A DNA stretch of 64,000 bases from Acanthochromis polyacanthus (lineage: Eukaryota > Chordata > Actinopteri > Pomacentridae): the NCBI RefSeq assembly GCF_021347895.1, contig NC_067125.1, positions 23,911,621 through 23,975,620 of the forward strand, in the 5' to 3' direction. Numbering within the stretch: the first letter of the stretch is position 1; each line of letters begins with the position of its first letter. Below the pieces are notes generated by a model. The model saw only the letters and a program-made list of their open reading frames with translations, did not search any database and had not been told where the DNA came from. Below are positions 49,069 through 59,247 of the stretch, one piece after another. Made by a program: the position numbers and the translations under genes.

Positions 49069-49137
49069 CTCTCTAATGTACACCTGAACGCCACCATCCT
49101 TTTGTTCAACATGGTCCACCAGTACGGCACCTTTGAG
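49069..49137 (-). CDS. A2M-like gene, receptor-binding domain exon
   Basis: 69 bp, phase 0 at both ends, acceptor tcctcacag, donor GTGGGA. Reads LKGAVLVDHVEQKDGGVQVY then IRE. It fills the expected place between the SGFVP and QNLKPA segments; this stretch is poorly conserved in the family, so the call rests on position and splice sites. Confidence 0.85.
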
Positions 49138-49236
49138 CTGTGAGGAGATGATATTCTTATTCTCATCATCACTGTCAACATGACTGTCACATTCTCACAC
49201 ACGTTTATTTAGGTGAAAGTCATTGTAAGAACTCAC

Positions 49237-49327
49237 CTTCCTCAAAGACTCTGATTCTGGGACAAATCCAGAGAGTACTTGGATATCCAGGATCACCATG
49301 TTTGTACTGCTTTCCTTTCCATTGTAT
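49237..49327 (-). CDS. A2M-like gene, receptor-binding domain exon
   Basis: 91 bp, acceptor ccattacag, donor GTGAGT. It encodes YNGKESSTNMVILDIQVLSG and FVPESESLRK, matching the family pattern YxGxxxxxNMxIxDIxxxSGF of the receptor-binding domain. One base completes the codon split by the previous exon; ends in phase 0. Confidence 0.92.
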
Positions 49328-49462
49328 CTGTAATGGAACCACAAGAATGTGATGTTACCTGATGAACTGTATGAAAAGAGGCTTTTTAATCGACCTACTG
49401 GTGCTCACTGGTGGATACTAAATTCCTCCATCTCATCTGCATCCTGCTTCTTGACTACTTAC

Positions 49463-49581
49463 TGGACCTTGAGCTTCAGAATCAACTTGGGTCTGACCCC
49501 AGTGGAGTTGACCTCTGTGGTAGCCTCCACACTGAAATCACTGGACTGAGGAGGAGGTGGGACATTGTAGAGAAAAGAAAT
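49463..49581 (-). CDS. A2M-like gene, exon joining thioester and receptor-binding domains
   Basis: 119 bp, acceptor ctcccag, donor GTAAGT. Reads ISFLYNVPPPPQSSDFSVEA then VNSTGVRPKLILKLKV. It corresponds to human A2M 'SLKYNILP..' through 'FQISLSVS'. A second AG inside (49,546-49,547) could give a shorter exon, but only the longer form supplies the conserved LYNVPPP segment. Ends with two bases carried over. Confidence 0.9.
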
Positions 49582-50043
49582 CTGGGAGGTAGGAAACCAA
49601 GAAAGGTTTGAGATTCATGAGCAATCAACAAAAGCATCAAGCAGAGAAGCACAGGGATTGCTGGTATAAATGGGCTAATAGGGCTAAGCCCTCCTTGGCC
49701 AACACAAAAAAGATGAGAAAATTATTTTTTAAATAACCTACAACAGATTGTTTTAAGTTTAGGTGAAAACAAAGGTAGCTACAGCACCAATCAGTCAAAA
49801 GAAAAACATAGAATATCTCTAAATGGGCTTATTTTTTTACAGCCCCAGCAGATACAGTTTGCTTTCATTCATTTCATTCTTGTAAGTGATTGACAGGTGT
49901 CATGTCCCGCCCCCATGATTTACTGATCATTTGGGCTAACTTCAGTCAGCCCACAGGCCTTGACTTTGACCAATAGCAGCGAGCTGACGCAGCGGTGCTG
50001 CTATTTGTGCCAGAGTTGGGAAGGAGGGAGAAAAGGTTAAGCT

Positions 50044-50156
50044 ATGGCGGGCGTTAGCACGAACGAGGTGGATTATTTGCTTTCATGTCCATTTTCCTCA
50101 ATGTCTTTGGAGGAAAAGCTGGAAGTTAAGAGAGTGGGATCACATCGGCCGTCGAT
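50044..50156 (+). pseudogene. First exon of a ZMYM1-like hAT transposase
   Basis: From ATG the exon reads MAGVSTNEVDYLLSCPFSSM then SLEEKLEVKRVGSHRPS and ends at a donor GTGAGC. 'LLSCPFSSMS-EEKLEVK' followed by a rest built on a TTF-type zinc finger and dimerisation domain is typical of ZMYM1-like hAT proteins. No second exon is seen before the element ends. Confidence 0.55.
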
Positions 50157-50343
50157 GTGAGCTTCTTTTCAAATAAGGTAGGCCCATGTTGACCTGTTAA
50201 AGGACTGTGACACTTTGTTTTTGCTGAGGTCATCTGTTGTACTGAAGACATGTTTTGCACTACATGTCGCCAAACAGTTGTAATAAGAGAGTTGCAGCAG
50301 GCTATCTGTGGGCAGTCGTTGCAATTGGAACATGTTTTATAGT

Positions 50344-50387
<44 letters not shown>
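50344..50387. repeat. GT microsatellite
   Basis: About 22 GT dinucleotides followed by a short GA-rich tail; inside the hAT element. Confidence 0.95.
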
Positions 50388-50389
<2 letters not shown>

Positions 50390-50763
50390 TGAGAGAGTGA
50401 GAGAGAGTGTTGATGTAGAACACTAAAAAAGTATAATGTACCTGTAATTGATCTAACTGTGTGTATCATAGGTGATGTTGCTTTTGCAGCTGTGTTAACC
50501 ATTTAATCGGTATTATGCATTTGTTAGCCCACCCAACAAATTTCACCACCAGCCGCTACTGGAGAAGCATAAGTGTAGATTTCAGTGGGGATTCTTCAGC
50601 TTCAATATTTAGTCAGTGTATCTTTGTCTGGTGCTAGCAGAAACAAAAATAGCAGTCAGGGCTTTTATTTTGAAAAAAAAACAGGAAAAGTCACTTGTAC
50701 GCTGAAAAAATATTCTGGGTAAAAAGAAACAACCTAAATGTAAAAATAACTAATGTGAAATTA

Positions 50764-51035
50764 CTAGGGCTGGACCCGAATATCCGAATATTCGGTCTTG
50801 ACGGTGGTATACTGATATTAATTTTGAGATCTGAATATTTGTCCCCACCCCCGATGATGTCGCATGAACGGTATTTGCCCAATGTGTCCCCACGTCAGAT
50901 GTTACTAATATTCGCCTCCCTGCTGCCGCCCCCCTCCACCTGTTGGACGTTACAGAGCGGACCGAATATTCGGATATTCGTCATTAATAGGGCCCGAATA
51001 TCCGGAGCCCAAAAACTGCTATTCGGGCCAGCCCT
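50764..51035. mobile_element. hAT-type MITE
   Basis: 272 bp, ends CTAGGGCTGG and GGCCAGCCCT, flanks TGAAATTA and TGAAATTG (8 bp, one mismatch). Rich in inverted 'gaatattcgg' repeats; no coding capacity. Confidence 0.75.
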
Positions 51036-51553
51036 TGAAATTGCACACAACATTAAACTGGTGGAATGACCAACATCTGTAGGTCAACAGAATCCACCAA
51101 ATAATGTTAGCAATTTAAAAGCTTGATCTAATTTAATACATTAGAATATTGATCTTGGATCCAGACATTTAATTAAGGAGTGAAAATAGTTGCTTGAGTC
51201 ACATTTTAGAGTGTCGATACAACATGTGGATATGTTTAGAATGTGCAGAAAGATCTAAAAGCCATTCATTAATGAATTAAAATGCTGTAAGGTTGGCCTG
51301 CTGAGTTCTTTCAGTGAATTTACCATTTTAATGACACCACTTCCTGTATGCAAATGTTCCACCATAACAACAGCATTTTGCAGGGGACCCTTTGCTGCAT
51401 CCTGGACTTGGCACCACCTGACATGAATGTGATTGGCTTACAGAAACACAAACTAGCCAGAGCAGAACAATTGAGGTTCAGTCAGACCATTCTCCAGCAC
51501 TGACCCAGTGCTGCGGCGATTGGTTTGGCTACGTGAGTCGACTGTTCACTGAC
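51036..51553. other. Rest of A2M-like intron
   Basis: No recognised element or exon between the MITE and the exon at 51,554. Confidence 0.55.
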
Positions 51554-51766
51554 CTGCACTGAAACACATGCAGTGCCCTGCACCTCCAGGTTGAAATTTC
51601 CTGTCATGTCCTGTAGGACACTCTCCTGGTGGAGCAGTCTGTTGTCCTGAGTCACATTAAACATCAGCTGTTCACTGGGAGACTGGACTTTCACTGCGCT
51701 TGAACCATGAGGACTGAACACCAGAGTGGCGTAGAGAGCCAGAGCCTGAAGAGCCACCACCGTGTC
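51554..51766 (-). CDS. A2M-like gene, thioester/CUB region exon
   Basis: 213 bp (71 codons), phase 0 at both ends, acceptor gttgtag, donor GTCAGT. It begins DTVVALQALALYA, the hallmark DTVVALQALS of A2M and complement proteins, and continues to the CUB-derived segment ending VQGTACVSVQ. It is separated from the next exon by a 2-kb intron filled by two hAT elements. Confidence 0.95.
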
Positions 51767-52440
51767 CTACAACACACAGACACAAAACAGCAGCTGTTAT
51801 TAATACTGTAAGTTCATATAAATGTAAACATTGCATATGTGTCAGGATCCCTGCTCCAGCCTCTTGTCTGCTGGTTTAACACATTTAAAACAGCCGCTGT
51901 ACTAAAGTGTTTTCCAGGGTAGGGTCAACTGAAACCCAGAGGAACAAATATTTTCCCTGCACCAGTAAAAAACACAAATAAATATGTGACTGACATTACA
52001 AATGAACCTAAGTAGTACAAATATTAGGAGGGTTAAGGTCCTCTGATTTGTACTTGTAGATGGTCTGTAACACTTCTGTTGTCCTGGATACATCAAGTAG
52101 AAAAGATATGAGTAACTCTGTTGTTCTGTCAAACCAATACATTTTCTGATTAATGGAAGGATGGGAGAATTAGTTTCTAGGCTGAAACAAATCAAACCAT
52201 TTCATGATGTAAAATGTGTAAAAGTTCACTAAATCAGTTGAAAGCTACATTAAACAAGGAAGTTTCTCAAGAAAAGTTGGCATTTTGGAGATAATTGGTT
52301 TTCACAAGCCGGACCAGCAAAGCTTCCATTCAGGGTCTCAGCTGGTCTCTGACAGGTAAATAAACATGGTTTTCATAATGTTTGTCTCAGACTCTGTCCA
52401 CATCAAAGTCCTGCTTTTGGCCATTCAAGCTGTGCAGTAC
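51767..52440. other. A2M-like intron, 674 bp
   Basis: No recognised element; splice sites at both ends fit the flanking exons. Confidence 0.6.
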
Positions 52441-52628
52441 CTGTGTGGAGGAGAAGCCTCCATAATAGTTCTGCTGCGTCGTCAACCACCTCACGATGCC
52501 CGAGGCGTAGCCCAGATCTTCATTAGTCGGGGAGGCGCTGAGTGTGGCCATCAGCACATAGGAGCTGATCTCCACAGACAGAGAGGCTGATGTTTCTGCT
52601 GCTCTCTGAGACCAATGCAAGAAACCCC
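52441..52628 (-). CDS. A2M-like gene, thioester domain exon
   Basis: 188 bp, acceptor gcttttag, donor GTACTG. Reads SVEISSYVLMATLSASPTNE and YASGIVRWLTTQQNYYGGFS then STQ. VEISSYVL and W-x-x-x-Q-N-x-x-GGFSSTQ are diagnostic of the alpha-alpha-barrel thioester domain. Phase 1 in, phase 0 out. Confidence 0.95.
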
Positions 52629-52716
52629 CTAAAAGCAAACATCCACAAACACACACAGAGTAAGTGACAGTCACAGTAACAAAGCCTGAAAGATTTCCTG
52701 CATGAGGATAATTTAC

Positions 52717-52879
52717 CTTGTTTGATTGCAACTTTGTCAAGGTGAGCCAGAAGGAGACCACGGGTCTCCATGTCTCCTGCCAGGGTGAAGACATACGCCA
52801 TCAGAGCTGTGGTGTAGGTGTTGCTCAAATTACTGATGGACTCCTTGAGGCACGACAGGCTCTTCTCCACCACAGGATT
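52717..52879 (-). CDS. A2M-like gene, thioester domain exon
   Basis: 163 bp, acceptor ctgttgaag, donor GTAAAT. Reads NPVVEKSLSCLKESISNL and TYTTALMAYVFTLAGD, matching HPVVxxALxCL and YTxALLAYAFALAG of the family. Phase 0 in, phase 1 out. Confidence 0.93.
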
Positions 52880-53394
52880 CTTCAACAGATTAAAAGGAAA
52901 CATATCAACCTTTTAGGGCAGATAAGTGGTAAATTAAAGTGTTTACTTTGTGTTTGATTACTATGGTAACTAAATCTGATATTCCAGGAAACTTTAGGCA
53001 AAGAGCTCCAATGGATGATGGTGACAGCACTACACTAACCAGGGACTGGGCAGCTTGTAGAAGAAATAAGTTATGAAATGGACCAGTACAAAATAAAACA
53101 CTTCACTGGATTGTTGCGAGGACATTTGAAACTAGTCAGAAAACTCTCAAGCATCTTGGAACTGAAGGGATTTTGTCTGAGAGGTGTCAAAAATGTCAAT
53201 GAGCCTGCAGCGGACAGTTGTACAACGTTATGTTAAAGGGGGCAATACCAGCTGTTGAGGGTAAAGGTATACTAACTCCTCCCAATGAAATACAAATACT
53301 ACATTGACTGATGTTTTTGTTAAATAAATGATTGAAAAATGTATGTATTCTGTGTTGTTTTCCAACAGATGACCTTTACCTCTAGACTACTGAC
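52880..53394. other. A2M-like intron, 515 bp
   Basis: No recognised element or additional exon. Confidence 0.6.
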
Positions 53395-53469
53395 CTTTGC
53401 AGACACATTCGTTTCCAAGAAGGCAGCAGTGATGTACGCACTGAGAGTCACCTCATCAGACACACTGCC
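53395..53469 (-). CDS. A2M-like gene, thioester domain exon
   Basis: 75 bp (25 codons), phase 0 both ends, acceptor ctgtacag, donor GTCAGT. Reads GSVSDEVTLSAYITAAFLET then NVSAK, the conserved EVTLSAYITxALLE segment. Confidence 0.93.
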
Positions 53470-54508
53470 CTGTACAGAGAACATGGTACAGACTTTGTCA
53501 TCAATGTATTTGCCAATTTCAAGGACATTATCCCAAAAGTCATTTTGAACACTGTTTATTGCATATTGCAGACCGGTAGTTGTGTCACAGATGATGGAGA
53601 CTTGCAATAACTTTGTGAGTCCTACAGAGCTGTTGCATGTTCAGACAGAAGTCATGTTGACAGAGGTGAAACGTGCAAAATCTAACTTGACTGCTTCAGT
53701 AGAAGGCAACTGGATGTTTATTGGGTCTCAGGTCATTACAAGCTTGAATTTTCTGCATTTTCCTAAATGTCCACTTGGGGAGGTTTACTCCAAAAGTGAG
53801 TCAATCCCCATACACCCCAAAATTAAAATGTTCAATTTCACACCAGTATAAACATTTTACAGTTGGGTTCAAAAAGTCTTCTGGTCTTGTTCGCTTAATT
53901 TTTCCCATTTTTCACATCAGTACAAAGGCTTCACTGTCCAGAACTCAGCCATTTACTTTGTAATAATTCTCAAAAATATGTACAATAAAGGGGTGCAGTC
54001 ATTGGACAGTCCATAGTCCACAGACATTTCTATGGAACACCTCAGGTCCACTCACACTCCACATAGTTGCTGATGTTTGAATTAGCCAGGAGTTATGAAG
54101 AGTCACCTGTTATCACCACACTGAGCTAAAAACAGCTCAGAAATCCTATGGGTGACATCACAGATGGTCTGTCCATCTGTAAATACATTGGTTAGAACCG
54201 AGGAACCATCTTGGATGGGAGGTAAAATGTCTTCAAGAACCTAAATAAAGTACAGTTACCTTCGACTTAAGCACTTAGGATCACCATGATGACCTGGAGG
54301 ACTGAACATCTATCTACACACCTTGAGAGGGAATCAGCTCATACTGAAAATCACTGCCTGCTTGTTGCAAATGTGATCCAGACAGGTGTTATTTGCTATA
54401 GATCCATGAATAAAGGGGAGCTTATTCAGGTTCTTCTACAGCAAGATGTTCCTCTGTGAAAATCACCCTTTCTGTTCTGTACAAACTCGACAGGGACCAT
54501 CATCTTAC
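53470..54508. other. A2M-like intron, about 1 kb
   Basis: No recognised element. The frame continuing through the 3' exon border (KYIDDKVCTMFSVQ) has no A2M counterpart and is taken as intron. Confidence 0.55.
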
Positions 54509-54665
54509 CTTCATTCTGTTGTTGAAAAGTTTTCCTGACATTTCAAAACAACCATTTTCTTGTTGCTTCGATTCCAGCCACTTCCTGGTCTGTTCAATGG
54601 TTGTGGGATCGATGTAGATGAATGATTTTGCTTTGGCAAAAGATCTCAACACAAAAGCAGTCAGC
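54509..54665 (-). CDS. A2M-like gene, thioester domain exon
   Basis: 157 bp, acceptor ttttcttag, donor GTAAGA. Reads LTAFVLRSFAKAKSFIYID then WLESKQQENGCFEMSGKL, matching WLTAFVLKxFxQAxxxIxID and QxxNGCFxxxGxLxNxxxK. It starts with the last base of a tryptophan codon; ends in phase 0. A 7.3-kb intron separates it from the exon upstream. Confidence 0.94.
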
Positions 54666-54717
54666 CTAAGAAAACACATAAAGTTACAAAGATGTGTGCA
54701 GACTTACACGATGCTGA

Positions 54718-54962
54718 CAAAAGTGTAGTTCAAATAATTGAATTCAGGTGTTCCAATAACTTCCATGGTCACAAGCATATAAAATCTAGCACCTAGGCAT
54801 GCAGACTGCTTCTACAAACATTTGAGAAAGAATGAGTCACTCTCAGGAGCTCAGTGAATTCAAGTGTGGTACTGTGATAGGTTGCCACTTGTGCAATAAG
54901 TCCATTTATGAAATTTTCTCAGTACTAAATATTCAACTGTCAACTGTAAGTGGTATTATAAC
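54718..54962 (+). pseudogene. Tc1 transposase 5' part (plus orientation)
   Basis: The plus strand reads SQELSEFKCGTVIGCHLCNK and continues to LSTVSGII, the N-terminal helix-turn-helix of a common fish Tc1 family, with its typical leader upstream. It stops abruptly at 'ggtattataac', where a hAT end begins. The next part of the same protein lies inverted at 55,223-55,484. Confidence 0.75.
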
Positions 54963-55222
54963 CAGGGCTGTCAAAATTAATGTGTTAACACGGATCAATC
55001 CATCATCATGATTAATCCGATTAAATATTTTTAACGCAATTAATGCATCTGCAGTGCAGAATGACTCAAAATCCCTGAAACATCTCCGGCAATGCATTTC
55101 AGGCAGTTTGTGCAAGTAGACTTGCCATTGCAAATCCGGTTGCGCATGCACAAATGAGCAGTTGATCCGGTAGTGGCAGAACCAAGCAACTTCCACTACT
55201 GCCTTCAATGCTTTACATGTCA
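54963..55222. mobile_element. hAT fragment between the two Tc1 halves
   Basis: Starts CAGGGCTGTCAAAATTAATG, a common hAT end in fish, followed by ATTAATC-rich sequence. The other end is not complete. Confidence 0.6.
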
Positions 55223-55484
55223 CTTTGTGATGTATGGCTTGGATGCAGCTACTCGGCCATGGAAACCCATTCCATAAAGCTCTCTATGCACTGTTCTCGA
55301 GCTAATCTGAAGTCCACATAAAATCTGGAGGTCTGTAGCTATTGACTCTGCAGAAAGTTGGCAATTTCTGTGCACTGTGTGTCTCAGCATCCGCTGACCC
55401 TGCTCTGCGATTTTATGTGACCTGCCACTTCGTGGCTGAGTTGCTGTTGTTCCAAATTTCTTTGACTGTTTTATAATTACTGCT
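55223..55484 (-). pseudogene. Tc1 transposase middle part (minus orientation)
   Basis: The minus strand reads KQSKKFGTTATQPRSGRSHK, then QLSAESIATDLQ and MGFHGRVAASKPYITK, the direct continuation of the protein begun at 54,718 but inverted. The break lies at 'gtaattataaaacag', the same site as in the other half. The catalytic core is absent. Confidence 0.75.
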
Positions 55485-55850
55485 GTCAAACAATGATGAA
55501 TTTTAATCAGATTAATCACAGGGTTGTTGTGGATTAATTTTGATTAATCACAATTACATATCATTCATTTTAAACCTAGACTAATCACGTTTCATTTTGC
55601 ATACACAAACAGACTCAAGAAAGAAGCAAACAGATGCTCTAAAGGTGTTTATGAAACTAACACATGCTTCGTGTTAATGTGGTATTTTAAGCTGTAAGTG
55701 CTTTGGTGAAAAGAAAACTCCTTCCTACAGAGTGTGCATATTACTGGATGTCGGTCGACTGCTCCGTCTTGGGATTTTTTTGTATTCAAATTTCCTACCG
55801 AGAGGGCCAACATGCTGTTTATTAGGGCCTGACCACTGGCACGGTAAGCA
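55485..55850. mobile_element. Second hAT fragment, same family
   Basis: Starts at TGCTGTCAAACAATGATG and contains ATTAATCAC repeats and internal hAT-like sequence up to about 55,850. Its end abuts the inverted Tc1 half. Confidence 0.55.
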
Positions 55851-55960
55851 GTAGGGTCCCACTGATTTATCGGCCGGCCGATTAAATTGGCCGATTACAG
55901 CCCTTTTTAAAATAATCATCATCAGCCAGAGTTTTGCCAATTAAACACCGATATAGTCTT
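55851..55960 (+). mobile_element. hAT-type terminal fragment
   Basis: TAGGGTCCCACTGATTTATC followed by an inverted pair around 'ggccgattaaattggcc', typical of another hAT end in fish. The far end is not seen. Confidence 0.45.
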
Positions 55961-56419
55961 AATTTCTCATAAAACAGTAAATGCTGTTAAGTGTTGGAAT
56001 TGCACAGAATGATGTCCTTGCGCCATTTAAGCTACAGCCAGGCAACATTACAGGAGTGGGCTGAGCCGCCAGGTTTGTAAGTTAAGCTATTTGGTGTATT
56101 GCACAAAAACATTCACTCAAGTGATGCACTGTAGAGCTGTCACGACTGGAATAAACATACATTTACTGCAGCAAATGTTGGCTGTAAACAGAAAAACCCC
56201 CAACAAGAAACAAGATGGTGGTGCGCACAGACGCAGTGGCTCAAAACTTTTCTTTGTTATTGCCCAATTTTATATTTATTCATACGAATCCTACCTACAA
56301 CCAAAATGATCTTTTGATCAAAGGTCTACAGTGTAATCAGGCTGTTACAAGTCAATTTTTGCACTTGCACAATATACCAGAAGACATTGCCAGGTCACCA
56401 GGCTCTCCATGGATTGCTA
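55961..56419. other. Intron sequence, possibly start of LINE
   Basis: No firm call. 'caagatggtggtgcgcacag' near 56,210 could belong to the 5' part of the LINE that follows. Confidence 0.35.
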
Positions 56420-57130
56420 TCGGCCGCAGCAGGTGGTGAAGACACAAAGCAGAAGCGAGAATGCCAGTCCGGTCTACTTGCAAGGCTAAGGAAACAACCA
56501 TACAAAGTCCCACTACCGAGCATCTTTCTGACAAATGGTGATCGATGCCCAACAAAATGGGCAAATTAAAACTACAAATATCCACTAACAAACTCACACA
56601 GGACTGTTGCATTCCTCTTGTAATGGAGACTTGGCTTCATTCATTCATCTCTGATAGTGCCATGGAACTATCAGGAAGCACAGTACTTCAGTGAGACAGA
56701 GATAAAGACTCCAGTAAAAGCAAAATAGAGGGACTATGTATTTATTTTCACAACAGCTGGTGCACTAATGCTAAAATCATAGACAGCCACTGTTTCCCCA
56801 TGTTTTGGGAGGATTTCACAGTTTACCTTTCACAAGAATTTGCTGTTGGTATAGTCACAGCTGCTTACATGTCACTGGTTTGCTAATGCAAGCATACTTG
56901 CACAGTGCCATAACCTCTCAACAGAGCACATATCCAGAGGCAGTTCATATCATAGCTGGGGATTTAAACCATGAATACTGAAGGGGCTTTTCCCAAATTT
57001 TAGCAACAAATCAGATGTTCCACTGGAGGGGAAAAACACTGCATAAAGCCTGTTCTACCATCAAGAAAGGGTTTAAATCAACACAACTTCCACACATAGA
57101 TGAGTCAGATCATTTATCCATACTCTTAAC
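56420..57130 (+). pseudogene. LINE endonuclease relic
   Basis: Stop-riddled remains of the APE-type endonuclease of a CR1/L2/Rex1-like LINE. In changing frames one can follow the start (LPSIFLTNGDRCPTKW), a TW-x-x-F-I-H-x-S segment, 'AGDLNH'-like and 'GKNTA' blocks, and a degenerate S-D-H region near 57,105. The reverse transcriptase does not follow; a DIRS-like fragment begins instead. Confidence 0.6.
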
Positions 57131-57147
57131 CACAGCATGCGCTTCCC

Positions 57148-57432
57148 TCAGAAGACAAGCTCACCCATAAGTGCAAGCAGGGCACCAAGGACAAATCCAA
57201 TGAGGGGATGCCGGGAAGTCAGTCTGTTGACCCCTTTTATAAAGCGCGCGGTAATAGGATGAATGTCTGGTGTCACACCATCAAACCCAACACGGCAGGC
57301 CGATATCGCTGTGAAATAAATTTTAATAGTAGAGAAGGAGAGACTTTTATCTAGCAGCTCTTGAGGAAATCTCAAAGTGTCCACAATAGTGCATTGAAAT
57401 GGGAGAACATTTCGTTTCTGGCACCACTGCAC
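57148..57432 (-). pseudogene. DIRS-like tyrosine recombinase fragment
   Basis: The minus strand reads WCQKRNVLPFQCTIVDTLRF, then LDKSLSFSTIKIYFTAISAC and HPITARFIKGVNRL. This is the core-binding part of the tyrosine recombinase of DIRS-type retrotransposons (W-C-x-x-x-x-x-P, STIKxYxAAISA, HPLxxRFxKG). The catalytic domain (R, H-x-x-R, Y) is not seen. Confidence 0.65.
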
Positions 57433-57606
57433 AAATATCCACCATTTCTACGTGTACAGGACTCTCGTCAAACTTGCTTGTGTACTCTGAATCATTGCCA
57501 CCACTTTGGGGGGAAACCTTTAGCAAATACATTTTTATCCTTCAATGGGTAGGCAAGCAGACACCACAGTTCTGGGTGCAGTTCTGCAGACAAGGAGTTG
57601 CCAGGG

Positions 57607-58330
57607 TGTCATGATCCTTCCTCCATCCTGTCCTTCTCCTTCCGTCTCTCTTTTTCTCCCTCATTCTCTCTGTCTCTGCATCTGTCTCTTTACCTGTCTA
57701 TCCTTCTGTCTCTCTTTTTCCCTTCTTTCTCTCTGTTCCCCTGCATCTTCCAAGCTGCCTGCAGTCTGCTGATTGCAGTGATGATAGTCAGCTACAGTAA
57801 TCAGTTCACTCAGTTCACCTGTCAGTAATCACCTCCTGCAACATAAGCTCGGCTCTTTCATTCACTCTCCATCAGACCATGGACTGCCATAGCCCCAGAT
57901 GGACTCTGTTTTCCCCTGCATTCCTGCCCGTCCCATCTCTGTCTCCGGCCTGCTGTTAACCTGTTTTGTCTCCCGCCAGCTCCCGGATTCCCCGAGCCTA
58001 CTTGCTCCCCATTAGTTTAGTTTCCGTTGTCATGATCAATCTTGTTGTCTTGAGTAGTTATTACTGCTTTAGTTTTTGTAGAATAAACCTTGGAGCTTTG
58101 TTGAGTGTTTTTTTAAGGGTTTTTGGATCCATTTATCTTTTGTATTAGATTTGGTTCATTGTCTCGAAGCTTGGTTTTACATTCTGTGAGTTTCCCAATT
58201 TGTTTAGTTTAGTTCTGTAGTTTGCTCTTTTGAATGGATTTTGGTTTTGGAATAAAATAAATCTTTTTGACTCCTCCATCTGTCTGCCTGCTGTCGGTGT
58301 CTCTGCCTGGATTCTTTGACCCCTGTGACA
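57607..58330 (+). mobile_element. Solo LTR 1
   Basis: 724 bp starting TGTCATGATCC and ending CCCTGTGACA, flanked by the perfect 5-bp duplication CAGGG (57,602-57,606 and 58,331-58,335). It contains a CT-rich 5' part and a GGAATAAAATAAATC poly-A signal region near 58,249. No internal retroviral-type coding sequence on either side, so this is a recombination product of an LTR element, probably Gypsy-like. Confidence 0.85.
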
Positions 58331-58335
58331 CAGGG

Positions 58336-58974
58336 CATCATCATCAGCAGATTATCTCTGTGTACCATGACTGTACTGGCCACTGAGGGGCCACTAGTAT
58401 CATGGTAAGGTCCTGCTTACACACCCACTCCAGTATCATTTCCACGATGGTGAAATGCATACAGGAGCATGTTGGGTAATGAGTGAGCTGGTGTAATACA
58501 GAGGGCAGTGTGTGTTTGTTCTGGATGGAAAAAGATTCACTTCTGCCCTGTCGAACTGTTCCCATATCTGAGCCGCCACCTCAATCCATTCCCTCACTAG
58601 AGGTACCCCTCTGGAGAGAAGGACTACACCCTGGATCAGGTGACCAGGTACATGGGTGGCTCTGATGGACAGGAAATGAACACTGCAACAGAGAGTGAAA
58701 CAGTATTAGCAGGGGATGTGAACATGTTCCTCCCTGCCTTTTCATGTAAAATACCACCATTGTATTGTCTGTTCTGATCAGAACATGCTTGCCTGTCAGA
58801 ACTCAGCAAAAACTGCTAGCAGTTCCAGGTGGTTGACTGTCATACCATCCCAACCCTTCAGGAAGGTATCTGTGGGTTGTCCCGACCGAAGGTGAGCGAA
58901 GCAGTGGTAAAATACCGACACTCTGTGCTTAACCAGATGTACTTAACCTACTACAGACAATATTTCCAATCATC
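58336..58974. other. Intron stretch, unclassified
   Basis: Short open frames only. It may contain further DIRS debris, but I cannot identify a domain. Confidence 0.35.
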
Positions 58975-59247
58975 CATCCATCCATTCTCTATACACCGCT
59001 TTATCATCACTAGGGTCGCGGGGGGTGCTGGAGCCTATCCCAGCTGGCTCGGGTGAAGGCAGGGGACACCCTGGACAGGTCGCCAGTCTGTCGCAGGGCT
59101 ACATATACAGACAAAAAATCACACTCACATTCACACCTACGGGCAATTTAGAGTAACCAATTAACCTCAGCATGTATTTGGACTGTGGGAGGAAGCCGGA
59201 GTACCCGGAGAAAACCCACGCATGCACAGGGAGAACATGCAAACTAT
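58975..59247 (+). repeat. RTE/Rex3-type LINE 3' tail
   Basis: Contains 'catccatccattctctataca', 'ggagcctatcccagctggct', 'gcaatttagagtaaccaatt' and 'gtacccggagaaaacccacg', the signature phrases of a very common fish 3' LINE or SINE tail. No coding part. Confidence 0.65.

Larger units (their letters stand above)
49652..50561 (+). mobile_element. hAT element in A2M-like intron
   Basis: 910 bp with a perfect 8-bp duplication GAGAAGCA (49,644-49,651 and 50,562-50,569). The right end, read inverted, is CAGTAGCGGCTGGTGGTG; the left end (CAGGGATTGCTGGT) is diverged. It carries a ZMYM-like first exon and a GT microsatellite. The rest of the transposase is deleted. Confidence 0.85.

Noticed and set aside
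53320..53607. Longer A2M-like exon extending beyond 53,469
   Set aside because: The extra frame has no counterpart in the family and a good acceptor lies at 53,470-53,471.
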